DNA from: Gnetum montanum
Taxonomy: Eukaryota > Streptophyta > Gnetopsida > Gnetales > Gnetaceae
Assembly (NCBI GenBank): GCA_015680685.1
Contig: MNCI01037900.1
Coordinates: 64,001-115,655, forward strand
Reading direction: 5' to 3'
DNA length: 51,655 nucleotides
The notes under the pieces were generated by a model, which did not search any database, was not told the DNA's origin, and worked only from the letters and a program-made list of their open reading frames with translations. Every line of letters begins with the position of its first letter. Position 1 is the stretch's first letter. The translations under genes were made by a program, and so were the position numbers. This document shows positions 32,948 to 43,704 of the stretch, piece after piece.

Positions 32948-33749
32948 TGATGAGTGGCGAGGTACCCCTACACTCAACCATACAAATACGAGCGTTTCAC
33001 GGGTGATCCGGTCAAACTCCAAGAACTAAGTGCTTACGCACCTTAATGGAACACTTAAGGTTAATCAATTGTTGTCTTCCCAAACTTACTTGTATTGTCA
33101 CGGTTGTATGGTTAAGTAAGTTTGAGGTATATGATTTTTATAACTTTTATCTTTTTAATGTCTTATGCTAATAGGGGAAGGTGAAGAGAACTAAGTGACT
33201 AGCTTACGTTAACTATTCACTAACTAAGTTCTAATTGTTCCTAACACTAGTATCCGTTCCCACTTGCCGCACACATCTTGAACCAGTGCAACATTGTTGG
33301 GATTACCAAACGCTAATCATTACTGGGTTACCAAGAGCTACACACATGCTCGAAGCAGTCGTACTGAGTGTACTTAACTAGGAGAGTCAAAGGTTGAGAG
33401 AGAGAGATTAATTAACTAGGAAAGCATTTAAACATTCAACAATAATTAATTACTATTTAGCTTAATTTATATTCTACAAGGTTTATCATAAAGTTCGTCT
33501 TTATTGCCGTACACAAATGTGTGCTTAGGTATAAATTTCTCGAATAAAGATCCGTTCACTCTATGAATCCTACTACAGGCACACATGAATTATTCTAACT
33601 ATAGAATGGTAAAACTACAAGAGTTTAGCTAAGGGTCTAAGTCTAACTATCTGGAACTAAGGGCGCCACCTCTTATTTATAGAAGATGAGGCAGGACGCG
33701 TTATCGCATGGTGGATGTGATATCGCGTACATGATATCGCGACTCATCA
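32948..33749 (-). repeat. 5' LTR of B
   Basis: 802 bp. U5 end at 32948, TATAAATA (minus strand) at 33674-33681, short GATATC palindrome array at 33700-33749. Confidence 0.9.
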
Positions 33750-34480
33750 AAAGTTTTTGACGGAGCCTGATAACTGAAGTAATAAACATGAGTTGATTGA
33801 AGCATTTGCTTAATAACTAAAACTTTGCCAACAATAGTGAACTTTTTTCTTTCCATTTATCAAGCTTTTTTTAATTTTTATCAACCACATAATTCCACAA
33901 AAAAGTAAGATTATACTTAAAAGTAAAAGATATTCCTAAAATTTTGAATATAAATTCTTTATTCAAGATTTTCTAAGGCCTCAAAGTAACCCACTCATCA
34001 ATATTACTATTATAATAAATAGTGTATTTTTGCCAATTGATTCAAGAACTAGATAACATTTTAATCCTCTACTCCAACTAAAAGAGTATTGACATGTTGT
34101 AGAAATTTTTTTATCATTAAACAAGAATAATTTGTAAAGTGCATGTTAAGTAATTACATAGCATGATCATCAATTGAAATTTCCTTAATGATATTCCTTT
34201 ATATATCATAATGAAGAGTATGTAAATGTAAGTCTACAACAATAATAAGAAAGGGAGTTTGAGAACAACCTTAATGAATTGACCATTGAAAGAAAATAAG
34301 AAACTTAATTCAAAAGTAGTAGTAGTTGGAGCGTTGGCATCAATGAATAGTGTACATCCAAGAAAAATAAAATAATCACTGAATCCCAATTTATATAGAT
34401 AAGAAATAATGAAATTCTATTCAATCCTATCATAAGTTGTTACATCCCTTTCAGAGACATTGGGTATGGATGTATGATTA
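33750..34480 (-). mobile_element. LINE, reverse transcriptase part (piece 1 of 3)
   Basis: On the minus strand about 34440-34300 reads TTYDRIEWNFIISYLYKLGF, matching the AYDRxEWxFL block of plant LINE reverse transcriptases. It is followed by SFLFSFNGQFIK and, in another frame, GCSQTPFLIIVV, matching the NG...QGxPLSPFLF region. Frameshifts are frequent. Reading continues at 18977 beyond element B. No 5' end of the LINE is recognisable upstream of 34480. Confidence 0.65.
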
Positions 34481-34817
34481 CGATTTATATATTGTATGGT
34501 ATCAGAAGGTTATCTAGGGTGAGTTAGTTTGTCGTAATTGTACTTTATATGTTTTGATACTTTGACATTTATGTTATAATTATGATGTCTTTACATGCTT
34601 AACTAACATGATTATACACACTATTCCTATGCGATGTGTTTAAGATAGATGATGTGGCTAGCAAGGATATTAGATTAGGATACAAGAAAAACTTTTCAAT
34701 ATGTATTTATGCTTTATGTGTGACTTTAGTATTTATGCATTGAACTATAGCATTATGTTGTGTACTATTTAGATGTGATTTTAACATATGAATGTGCAGA
34801 GTATTTGATATGGATCT
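34481..34817. other. Unassigned AT-rich stretch between the LINE and C2
   Basis: No ORF and no recognised repeat. It may be more 5' LINE sequence or host DNA. Confidence 0.4.
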
Positions 34818-35776
34818 TGATGAATCGTATGTTGGCTGGGATATTTGAAAAAGAGTAAATTTTTGGTCAAATCTAATATCTTAGCCCCAATATCTTGGCT
34901 TTGGTATCTTGGCACAATATCTTGGCCCTGTCGACTAGGCCTCATTGACGTGACCCCGTTGATGTAAATGATGTGTTGATGAGGCACCATTGACATAGTG
35001 TCTATTTTTGCCTATAAATACGCATTCTCTTGTTGTGTATTGGCATTCTTTGGTCAATAGAATCACCAAAATCTTGTATTTTTATTCCATAGTCTTAGAC
35101 AATAGTCAGTGAGTGCCCGCAGTGTGGATCCGAGTTAGTTGTATAGCATCTTATTCAAATGGCAATGTATCTAGACACATTCCATGAACGATAATAAGGT
35201 CAAGATTAATTCTTATTCATTATAGCACTTTGACTTAAGTTAAATTTACTTTCCATGCAATTTATATTTCATGTACTTAGTTAATATTTACATTTCCATG
35301 CATATTAATGAATTGGCAGAATGAGCACAACTAGTTTCAAGCATAAACACATATTCGCTTGGTAATCTCAGCAATGTTATTGCTTGGTTTGCTTAGTAGC
35401 CTAGCACTTGATAATCCTAGTAGTGGATACATGGGTTTAGGATGTGTACAACAAGTTGGGAATGGACACTCATTGCTCGTAGGCTAGTTTAGACTTTACT
35501 TTCAATCATTAATTAGCTTAAATAATTGATTTCTTTATTATCATTAGGAGTAGCATAAGGCTAAAACAACATCAAGAATCATATGCCTCACTTTGGACCA
35601 AACCACCAAACCATATGTGAAAAAGTTACCACTAGTCCAAGTGGGAGGAAAACGAACTGCAATCAAGGCATAACAATCTAGATGCCACAACTAGTCCCAT
35701 CCATAGAATTCGATTGGATCATGCGTGAACGCTTGTAATTCATATGGTTGAGCATAGGGGGTACCTCCCTGCTCAT
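34818..35776 (+). repeat. 5' LTR of C2
   Basis: 959 bp, TGATGAATC to CTCATCA. TATAAATA at 35013-35020. It contains a shared block resembling A LTRs (CCTCAC.TTGGACCAAACCA and CCACTAGTCCAAGTGGGA) and the common U5 end. It is about 430 bp longer than the 3' LTR. Confidence 0.85.
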
Positions 35777-35789
35777 CATTAGCACTGTT

Positions 35790-37480
35790 GCCAAAGAGGC
35801 CTCCCTAGGACCTCCTCAAAACTTGGAAAAGATATATCAAGAGACCATGGGGAAAACTATAGAAGCCATGACGACTCTCACAGTTTCTTATCTTTCTCTT
35901 CCTCTTCAATGTCTAGTTCTAATGAAGATGAACATAGGTATAGAGATAGAGCTCCAATATGGGGTTGAAATAAGGATAGAAATTGAAACCAAGGGAAAAA
36001 TCAAAGACATCAAAATGAGTATAGACAAAATTATCACAATTAGAGAAATAGAAATAGAAATTTTCACCACGACATGTCTTATGATAGTGAACCCTTATTG
36101 GCCACTAAGAGAATGACGTAGATCACAGAGGCAGTTAAAATACCCCATAGGCATTGCAAGGAAAGTTGCATCAAAAGGATTGATATGAATGACATTCCTA
36201 AATTTGCTGGAGGCTATAATTTTGATCCACCACATCATTTGCAAGCTGTTCATGATGCCTATGTTTTACAGAACATTGAAAGTAGGTGGCAAAAGATTAA
36301 GCCCTTTCTTAGAATACTAATAGATAAAATTGAAATGTGGTATAGATTGTTAAAATTAAATTCAATCCATCAGTGGTTCACAATTCTAGAACTCTTCAAC
36401 GAGAAATACCAAACATATGCAAGGGTGTCCAACTTAAAGAAAATGAATCCAAGGATGGAAACAAGAACAACATGAGCCCTTGGATATGGCCCTAGATAGA
36501 TACTATTCTCTACTAAATAAATGTCCAAGCCATGGTTCCTCTCAAGAAGAGCAACATTTCCACATCATAGATGTGCTTCATAATGAAACAAGGGAGATCC
36601 TTGGGATGTATGATCCAAGTCAATTATATGAGCTACAAACCCATCAGATTCGAGAGCTAATTGAGCATGTGGAAAAAGAAGAAGGAGAGTTATATAAATG
36701 GGAGAATGTTGAGAAATATCATTAGAGCCCAACCCTTAAAAAGAAGAAGGTCTATATCTATGAAAAGGAAAAAGAGGCAACTCTCGATAAGATGATTTCA
36801 CAACAAACCTTGCCACTACAATAATCTCTTAAGTAACTCCAGGAAAGGCTCCATAGGATGTCAAAGTGAATAAATGAAAAAGCTACAACTTTTATAGAAA
36901 ATTTAGAGGAGAAGGTACCACAAAATGAATTAGGTAATCACAATAAATGGAGGAAGAAGAACCAAGAAATAGCCAGGAACACTTATTGGTAAAGAGGGAA
37001 AATGGCTATAGAAGAAGAGGCTATAGATTCAACCACAAAAAAAGATGATGGATGTGACATCTACCTATATGACCATCCAAAGGGCTATTGCCCAATCATG
37101 TTACATATACATGAGTATTGGGCTTTTACATTGAATCCCAAGTTTGTACAAAAGCAGATGCCTAGAAAATTACCTTTATTAGAAGGTAATAATAAAGATT
37201 CCTACAACCAATCATACTATCCTAGGGGGAGAGCCTCAACACCATCATGAACTGCAGTGGCAAAACCCACAATCATGGGGGAAGTAATCATCAAGCTAGC
37301 CCTACCCTTACTACTATCCGAAACCATATGGATATTATGTTCAACAACCTATTTCTCCAACTAGTTCTATGTCCTCTACTTTAAATTTCTACTACCACTT
37401 TCCTAAATATCATCGTGACACAACATATTTTAAAGGATCACCACCTCACACCTCTCATCCTTCACATCTTCTAGAACATC
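35790..37480 (+). pseudogene. Gag pseudogene of C2
   Basis: Same architecture as C1: Ser-rich start, FAGGYNFDPPHHLQAVHDAY (about 36206-36265), MALDRYYSLLNKCPSHG (36486-36536), NETREILGMYDPSQLYELQ, zinc-finger-like CDIYLYDHPKGYCP (about 37055-37095), tail with the motif at 37272-37281. Shared with C1 are the TGA at 35966-35968 and the frameshift before the MALDRYY block. Stops at 36113 and in the region 36825-36990 are also matched in C1 or nearly so. Cannot encode a capsid. Confidence 0.85.
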
Positions 37481-38282
37481 AATGATAGTTTGAACTTTTG
37501 TTGATCATGGCTTTGAACTAACCTTCACATCTTCTAGAACATCAATGATAGTTTCTTTGAATTTATGCATAAATTTAGAACTACTTTTCATCACTTTCAA
37601 TTACTTTTTTATTTTTTTCTACTTTTCTATTAAAATATCCTTCAAGTTCAATATTTCCTGGGCATCCTCTGAATCAAACCTTTGGTTTTAATTGTTTGAA
37701 AACTTGTGTGCTTCCAAAGTTATCCTTATTAGTCATGAGGGCTAGGGATGTCCACTTTGAAATTTTTCTAACATCCTATTTTTGAACATCATGGTAACTA
37801 ATAATAACTGATCAAAATAATGTGAATAGCTTGATGATTTTAGTTACCTCATAAGCCTTGGGCATAGTATGCTATTATCACCTTGTGCTTAAATGAAAAC
37901 AAAGGGATCCGAAAAGGGTTAATTATTAAGGAAATTTTACCAAAACTAATGTTGATGCTTTGGTGACTATAGGTGATGCTCAAAGAAATGCCTAAGGAAG
38001 AAGGTCTTTTGCTAGGCATGGAAACAAAGCCANCAAGAAGAATCATCTTTAGTGAATTCTTGAAGACCTCTGCAAATTTTGCAATCTTCAAAGTCTATCT
38101 AGTCTTTTTGTCATTATATCATTTTGTACACATCCACTTGAATAAAATTTTGTAATGTGGCACTCAGAGTCAATTAGTAGTTAGCATTAGTCAATAATCC
38201 CATCATTCCTAATTTTTTTTGTAAAGAAATCTCAGCCCTATCTTGTTAACTCAAGGACAAGTTTTTATTCAATCATGGGGTA

Positions 38283-38811
38283 TGATGAATCATCAATTGG
38301 TTGGGATATCTGACAAAAGGTCAACCTTTTGGTTGACCCTGATATCTAGGCTCTAATATCGTAGCCATGTTAACTAAGCCTCGTTAACCCATCAATGCAA
38401 CTCTATTAACATAAAAGTTGCATTTACAAGGCCCCATTGACTCATGAAATGATGCGTTGACGAGACACTGTCGATGCATGAAATGATGTGTTGATGAGGC
38501 CCCATCGATTCAACCCAACAATAAAATTTATAAATACGTGCTCACAGCCATGTTTACGGTGTTCTTTGGTTAATAGAGTAGCCAAACTCTTATAGTTTTA
38601 TTCTATAGTCTTAGAGAATAGTCAATGAGTGCCCATAGTGTAGATATGAGTCAATTGTACAATGTCTTATTTGAGTGGCAATGTACCTTGACACATTTCA
38701 TGAACAATAATAAGATCGAGATTGATTCTTATTCATTGCAGCACTTTGACTTAGATTAAATTTACTTGTGATTCGTATGGTTGGGTGTAGGGGGTACCTC
38801 GCCGCTCATCA
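38283..38811 (+). repeat. 3' LTR of C2, internally deleted
   Basis: 529 bp. U3 with ATCGATGCAT-like units and TATAAATA at 38529-38536 is kept. The sequence then jumps from TTAAATTTACT to the U5 end TCGTATGGTTGGG, omitting about 430 bp present in the 5' LTR. Confidence 0.85.
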
Positions 38812-40044
38812 CTTCTTATGAGTAACATACTCTAATTGTTGAAGCAACATGAATTTGTAATCCATCAAATCCCTAATAAATCCTTCATTAAAAAAATATT
38901 TCTCAAGTAGTAGGTGTAGCTTTTCTAGACTCTTTGCAAAATCGTCCATGTACATCACCTCATCATCCTAGTTTTCTTCATGAAATTTCATCACAATAGG
39001 AGGTGTTGCTTTATTCACCATGTTTTTAAAGTAATTTGAATTAATTAAGGCTTTTTCTACAATTTATTTTTCTTGTTCAATTTAATCATGATTGCTTTAG
39101 TTCTTTATTTTCTACTAAATAAATAACTAAGAAAAGAAAAATTGTAAATGTAAAAACAAAACAAAAAAATTCATAGAAGCATTCCTCAATAATGATGTTA
39201 ATGATAGGGTCTTCTCTAGTCGAGATCATAATAGGTCTATCAATGGTATGCATAGCAAATCAATCATAAACATTGAAGATGACAAAAATGTGAATAACAA
39301 AGTTTACTTGCATATATCATTGCATTCAATAAATAAGAATGCTATAGTATATCTAATATAAATGAGGAAACCTAAGTTGCCATGGTAGGGAAATGATATT
39401 TTAATAATTTTTATGTATTTTATAAATATAAATAATTCAACAATCATTAAAAATTGTTGTAATCCCTTGCAAGACAGGTGCAAGGTAGAAATTAAACACA
39501 CATGCAAACCATGTCATAATCTCTTTTGGGATAAGCGTGACACTAATACACAATGTGATAAAATATTTTCAGCTATACCCTTAATGGCCCAACATCATTT
39601 NCTATTACATAAATACTTGACTTTGTGTTAATCAAATGGTTTTGGATTATGAAAGCATAGCAACACTTCAGCAGAGTCTAGCTACACAATAAAGTGATGA
39701 CTTAAAAATACCAAGAAAAAGAAATAACATCCTAATCCAAGAATGGAAGAGAAGCTCTTATCAAAAAAATGCAAAAGAAAATTGCTAAAACATGAATTCT
39801 CTTTTAAGCTCTTTTTTCTTCAAGTATTGATTTTTAACAAAAGTGGTGAGGTAGTGTATGAGGTAAGGAAGTGGACTCGCATCTCCTATGGAGTGAACTC
39901 TAAGAAGGGTTTGGAGTTTAGCTTAGTAACTACATTGGCCACAACTACCTTGTCATTGAAACTCTAATACACTAAGAAGGGTTTGAAGTTTAGCTTAGTA
40001 ACTACATTGGCCACAACTACCTTGTCATTGATTACTCTAATATA
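38812..40044. other. Unassigned AT-rich stretch between C2 and A2
   Basis: No supportable gene. A single N at 39601 suggests missing sequence. An open stretch at 39743-39967 (74 codons, Lys/Leu-rich) has no recognisable family. The last 150 bases are a tandem duplication. Confidence 0.5.
39901..40044 (+). repeat. Tandem duplication, 72-bp period
   Basis: TAAGAAGGGTTTG(G/A)AGTTTAGC starts at 39901 and 39973. The copies differ at a few positions. A2 inserted at the end of the second copy (target duplication CTTCT, 40045-40049). Confidence 0.85.
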
Positions 40045-40049
40045 CTTCT

Positions 40050-41091
40050 TGATGAGCGGCGAGGTACCCCTACGCTCAACCATACGAATACAAGCGTTTT
40101 CACGCGCGATCCGGTCGAACTCTGCAGATGGACTAGTTGTGGCACCTAGATAGTTAACCTTAGGTCGCAGTTCGCTGTCTTCCCACCTGGACTAGTATTT
40201 ATCATTTGTCACGTATGGTTTAGTCTAGAGTGAGGTGTATGATGTGTTCTAATTCTAATGCTACTCCTAATGGTAATGGAAAATAATATTAACTAAGCTA
40301 AGTTAGGAGGGAAAGGGTAAGAGAATCTATTCTAGCCTAAGTGCGATGAGCAACCGATTCCTTGATCAACCGTACACATCTTGAACTTCGTGCATGACTA
40401 CCACTAGGACTACCAAGCGCAGATCCTAGGTACGCCATTGGGATTACCAAGCACAAATCCAAAATACGCCACTAGGATTATCAAGTGCAGATCCTAGCTA
40501 TGCCACTGGGCTACCAAGTAGTCACACTTAAATGCTCGTAATCAAGTCGTACTCGTTCTGCTTCTAGGAGTTTAAGGGTGAGAGAGACTAATCGTGATGA
40601 GCAACTAATTCCTTGACTAACCGTACACATTCGTAAATGCTCATAATCAAGTCGTACTCACACCGTGCTATTGTAGGTAATAAATAACAAACAAATAAAT
40701 AACAAAGTGAATGCTGCAATGATGAAGTAATCTCGATCTTTATTACCAGTCATGTGCATGTCCAAGTACATCACACTCGAATAAAGACACCGTACAGCTA
40801 CATTCACCATAGTGCAGGCAGACACTAGAAAAATAAACTAACTCTAGAGGGATCAAACTGCCAGAGTTTCACTACAATATAACTTGGATGCAAAATGAGG
40901 GAGAGCCGCCTCTTATTTATAGACATTGCGGCAGACGGCGATATCGCGTACGCGATATTATGGGCAGATGAGATATTGCGTACGTGATATCGCGGCCCAT
41001 GAGATATCGCATACGTGATATTGTGACCCATGAGATAACATGGGTGCATTATCACAACAGTCAGAACTATGAGCAATTTCATGTCTCATCA
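40050..41091 (-). repeat. 3' LTR of A2
   Basis: 1042 bp. GATAT palindrome array at 40938-41035 (about six units, several decayed), TATAAATA (minus strand) at 40914-40921, 34-bp repeats at 40401-40519. U3 differs from A1 near the LTR edge by an extra GAGATAACATGGGTGC stretch, so A2 is a subfamily. Confidence 0.88.
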
Positions 41092-41263
41092 TAGCCCCAT
41101 GACTGAATGAAAACTCATCCTCGAGTTAAAGTGAGAACAAGTTACATTGATTACACAGTGGATAGGTATGGGATTATTAGATGGAAAAATGGGATGATGC
41201 CACAATGTGGGAAGAAAACAAAACAAAGACACAACACACAGAATATTTACAAAAATTTGGAAC

Positions 41264-41740
41264 TCATGTAGTTCCTGGTGGCGGTGATGCCTCCATAGGT
41301 GTCTTTCCCTTTTCTTGCACTCCAGGTCTTGGGATTTGATAACGTTGAAGTATGGCTTGGAGTTTCTCCTCTTGTAAGGCCTTGAGTGCCTTAGCATGTG
41401 TGTAAGTTTGCACTTGTGCCATAGAGGCAGCCCAGAAAACCTTCTCTTTTTCTTCTACCACCCTTTTATTCTCTATCAGTAGTTTATTAAGTTGCTTGAT
41501 TCTGAAAGTGCCCAGTTGGTTCTAAGTAACCTTTGGCCCTATGTTTGAAAGGTTTAATACTTTCGAAATGGCTTGAATAGAGAAATCAATAGTCACACCA
41601 CAAATGTTAACCATGGTTCCTTCTTCTTTATTGTGCCAAAATTGGTACGTTTCCCCCAAGTACCAAGCATCACTTTCAGAGAGGGTATCTCCTGCTTCTG
41701 CCTACCCGGACCGTACAGTAGGAGGATCTTCTTGATGAAC
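41264..41740 (-). pseudogene. 3' ORF relic of A2
   Basis: Counterpart of 12148-12640 in A1. The last 65 codons (41461-41264) are open and end KTPMEASPPPGTT. Upstream, read through a stop where A1 is open, it gives NQLGTFRIKQLNKLL and a VNICGVTIDFS segment. Substitutions between A1 and A2 are spread over the ORF, yet each copy stays open over the final part. Function unknown. Confidence 0.5.
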
Positions 41741-42628
41741 ACTGAATGATTATTCCTCTTGTTCTACATGTTGTCTGATAGAATTGTGTTTTCCACATCT
41801 CTGAGATCGTTCGAGTGCACCTTGAGATCGTTAGTAAGGTTGTTACAAAAGTTAGGTTATACCTTACTGCTTGCCTTAATAGATTTACTTTATTTCCATG
41901 TGATGTTAATTATTGGAAGAACATGTCCACAAAAGATTATAATGTTGAGTCCTCTTTGCTTAGGTGGTTTCCAAATTTAATTTTTTGTTATAACTAAGGG
42001 GATGAAATTGTTTTTGACACATTTTATTCTTAATTTTAGAACTAATTACCCTTAAATATGTCCTTCGGGCGATGATGAATTTCAAAAAATTTATGCACTA
42101 TTCGGCATGTGCCCCTTCCCCCATGACTAAGCTGAACACTCTAGGTTCAACTAGGTTCAAACGGAATGAAAATCGGAGTACCAGCGAGCGAGTTATGGAT
42201 ATGAAAGCAAGGGACGCGCAATCGCAAGTCGTAGAGAGAAATTTGAAAAAATTCCCCTACATGAACAGTTGTAAAGAATGTTGATTAGCATAGGGGGGTC
42301 ACGTATATATATATTTTTATTAAAGTTAGGGCACTTAGAGGATGTACCGAATTTTTAATATGTTGATGAAATTAAATGATGTAAACTAAAGAGATCTAGA
42401 CGATTGTTAAAGGGTTCCAGGGTAATTCAACTAGTTCTGAAGGCACGAAAATGATGATGGTGTGGAATTTATTAATAAGGACCTCGGATGGTAGAGAAAA
42501 AGACTATGTGATGATTCATAAGAACGTTGAATCAGAGGGATAGTAATAAGGGAAAGAATATCATAACAATACTCTGCGGGTAATAAATGGTGTGTGTGAG
42601 CTAGAGAATTAGTGAAAATTACAAGAAA

Positions 42629-42681
42629 TTACACAAGTGGGCCCTTCCCAAAGCAGGTTTCAACCTATAATGCTCTTGTGT
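42629..42681. other. Conserved hairpin in A2
   Basis: TTACACAAG (42629-42637) pairs with CTTGTGTAA (42675-42683). The inner AGGTTTCAACCT hairpin is kept. Equivalent to 13273-13329. Confidence 0.65.
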
Positions 42682-43704
42682 AACCACACTTAAAGTTTCC
42701 GTGGGCACTAGAAGGGTCAAATGTAATTTACACTAACTCCACAAAACACACACATGTAAATATCACCAGAATGAGATGAAAATTCTATGCTATACGAGAC
42801 ATGAGCTACAATTACACGAATAGTGAGATGAGATGAACTATATAAAGGGATCGTAGATATTGGGACATGAGGTAATTGACCTAGGGCACAATGAATCCTA
42901 CGTGTAAATCATGATTAATGTGTCATTAACCCATCATTCCAAGATCAGGACCAAGTCCATCCTTCTAATCAGTGACATTGCATTTTTTCATCCCATGATG
43001 AACAACTATGAGAGTACTATAACAACAAGGTGTACGATCACTTGGCATTTAGTGCAAGGGAGGAGTGATTTTTTTATGGCACTTTGTTTTTTTCTCTCTC
43101 TTTTTTTCTATTCACTTTGCTGAATCTAGAGAAGCCACCAACCTTCAGGCATGGGTGCATGTCTTTCCAGTGGGACCCCCTAGAACAACTTTTGACTTTC
43201 AAGTGCCCTTTTGATTACTCTTACTCCCATTTTCATTAGATCTACAAGGATCTTAGTACAACCATACTGCATGATAACTTCCATAGATGATACCAAAGAG
43301 AATCCACAAGTCCCCTTGATGTCACATCCTAATCATTCCCTCTTGGTCCGTCCTTCTTCATTCTAGGTACAATGAACACAAAATTAATTTTAAGTTTTAG
43401 AAATTTCAAGAATGTCACTGTATCCTTGAACAGAACCTCTTATTTGTAGAATGAATGAGTGGGTGTAGTGGACTCACTATTCCAAAACAATTGATCACTC
43501 ATGACTTAATAATATAAAGCACACCTCAACCAACGATCCACATGAGTGTTTTATTCGTAGATGAGATTACTTACAAAAACGTAAAAATACAAACACACAA
43601 AAAGATAAAAAAGATAAAAAGATAAAACAAAAAGTTGAAAAATGAAAAACTGAAAAACAAAAAGTTGTAAAATTAAAGAAAATGAAAAATATTTATTAAT
43701 CCTT

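Larger units (their letters stand above)
18978..33749 (-). mobile_element. B, pol-bearing Athila-like Ty3/gypsy retrotransposon, carrying nested element D
   Basis: 14.77 kb including the 4.87-kb insertion D; about 9.9 kb without it. Minus-strand order: 5' LTR (32948-33749), tRNA-Asp-type primer site, gag (about 32455-30240), protease (30270-29661), reverse transcriptase (29468-28370), RNase H (28370-27880), integrase (27880-27612, then 22740-21900 beyond D), non-coding 3' region, polypurine tract (19792-19799) and 3' LTR (18978-19791). Flanks are GAAGT (18973-18977) and AAAGT (33750-33754), a target duplication with one mismatch. The order PR-RT-RH-IN is the Ty3/gypsy order. Stops and frameshifts throughout make it inactive. 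It inserted into the LINE. Confidence 0.9.
34818..38811 (+). mobile_element. C2, gag-only Athila-like LTR retrotransposon
   Basis: 4.0 kb, plus strand: 5' LTR (34818-35776), degenerate tRNA-Asp site (TTAGCACTGTTGCC, 35777-35790), broken gag, non-coding stretch with an N at 38033, polypurine tract (about 38272-38280) and 3' LTR (38283-38811). Flanking bases GATCT and CTTCT do not make a convincing target duplication. It shares gag defects with C1. Confidence 0.88.

Noticed and set aside
34813-38816. Target-site duplication for C2 (GATCT/CTTCT)
   Set aside because: Only three of five bases agree, which is not enough to claim a duplication.
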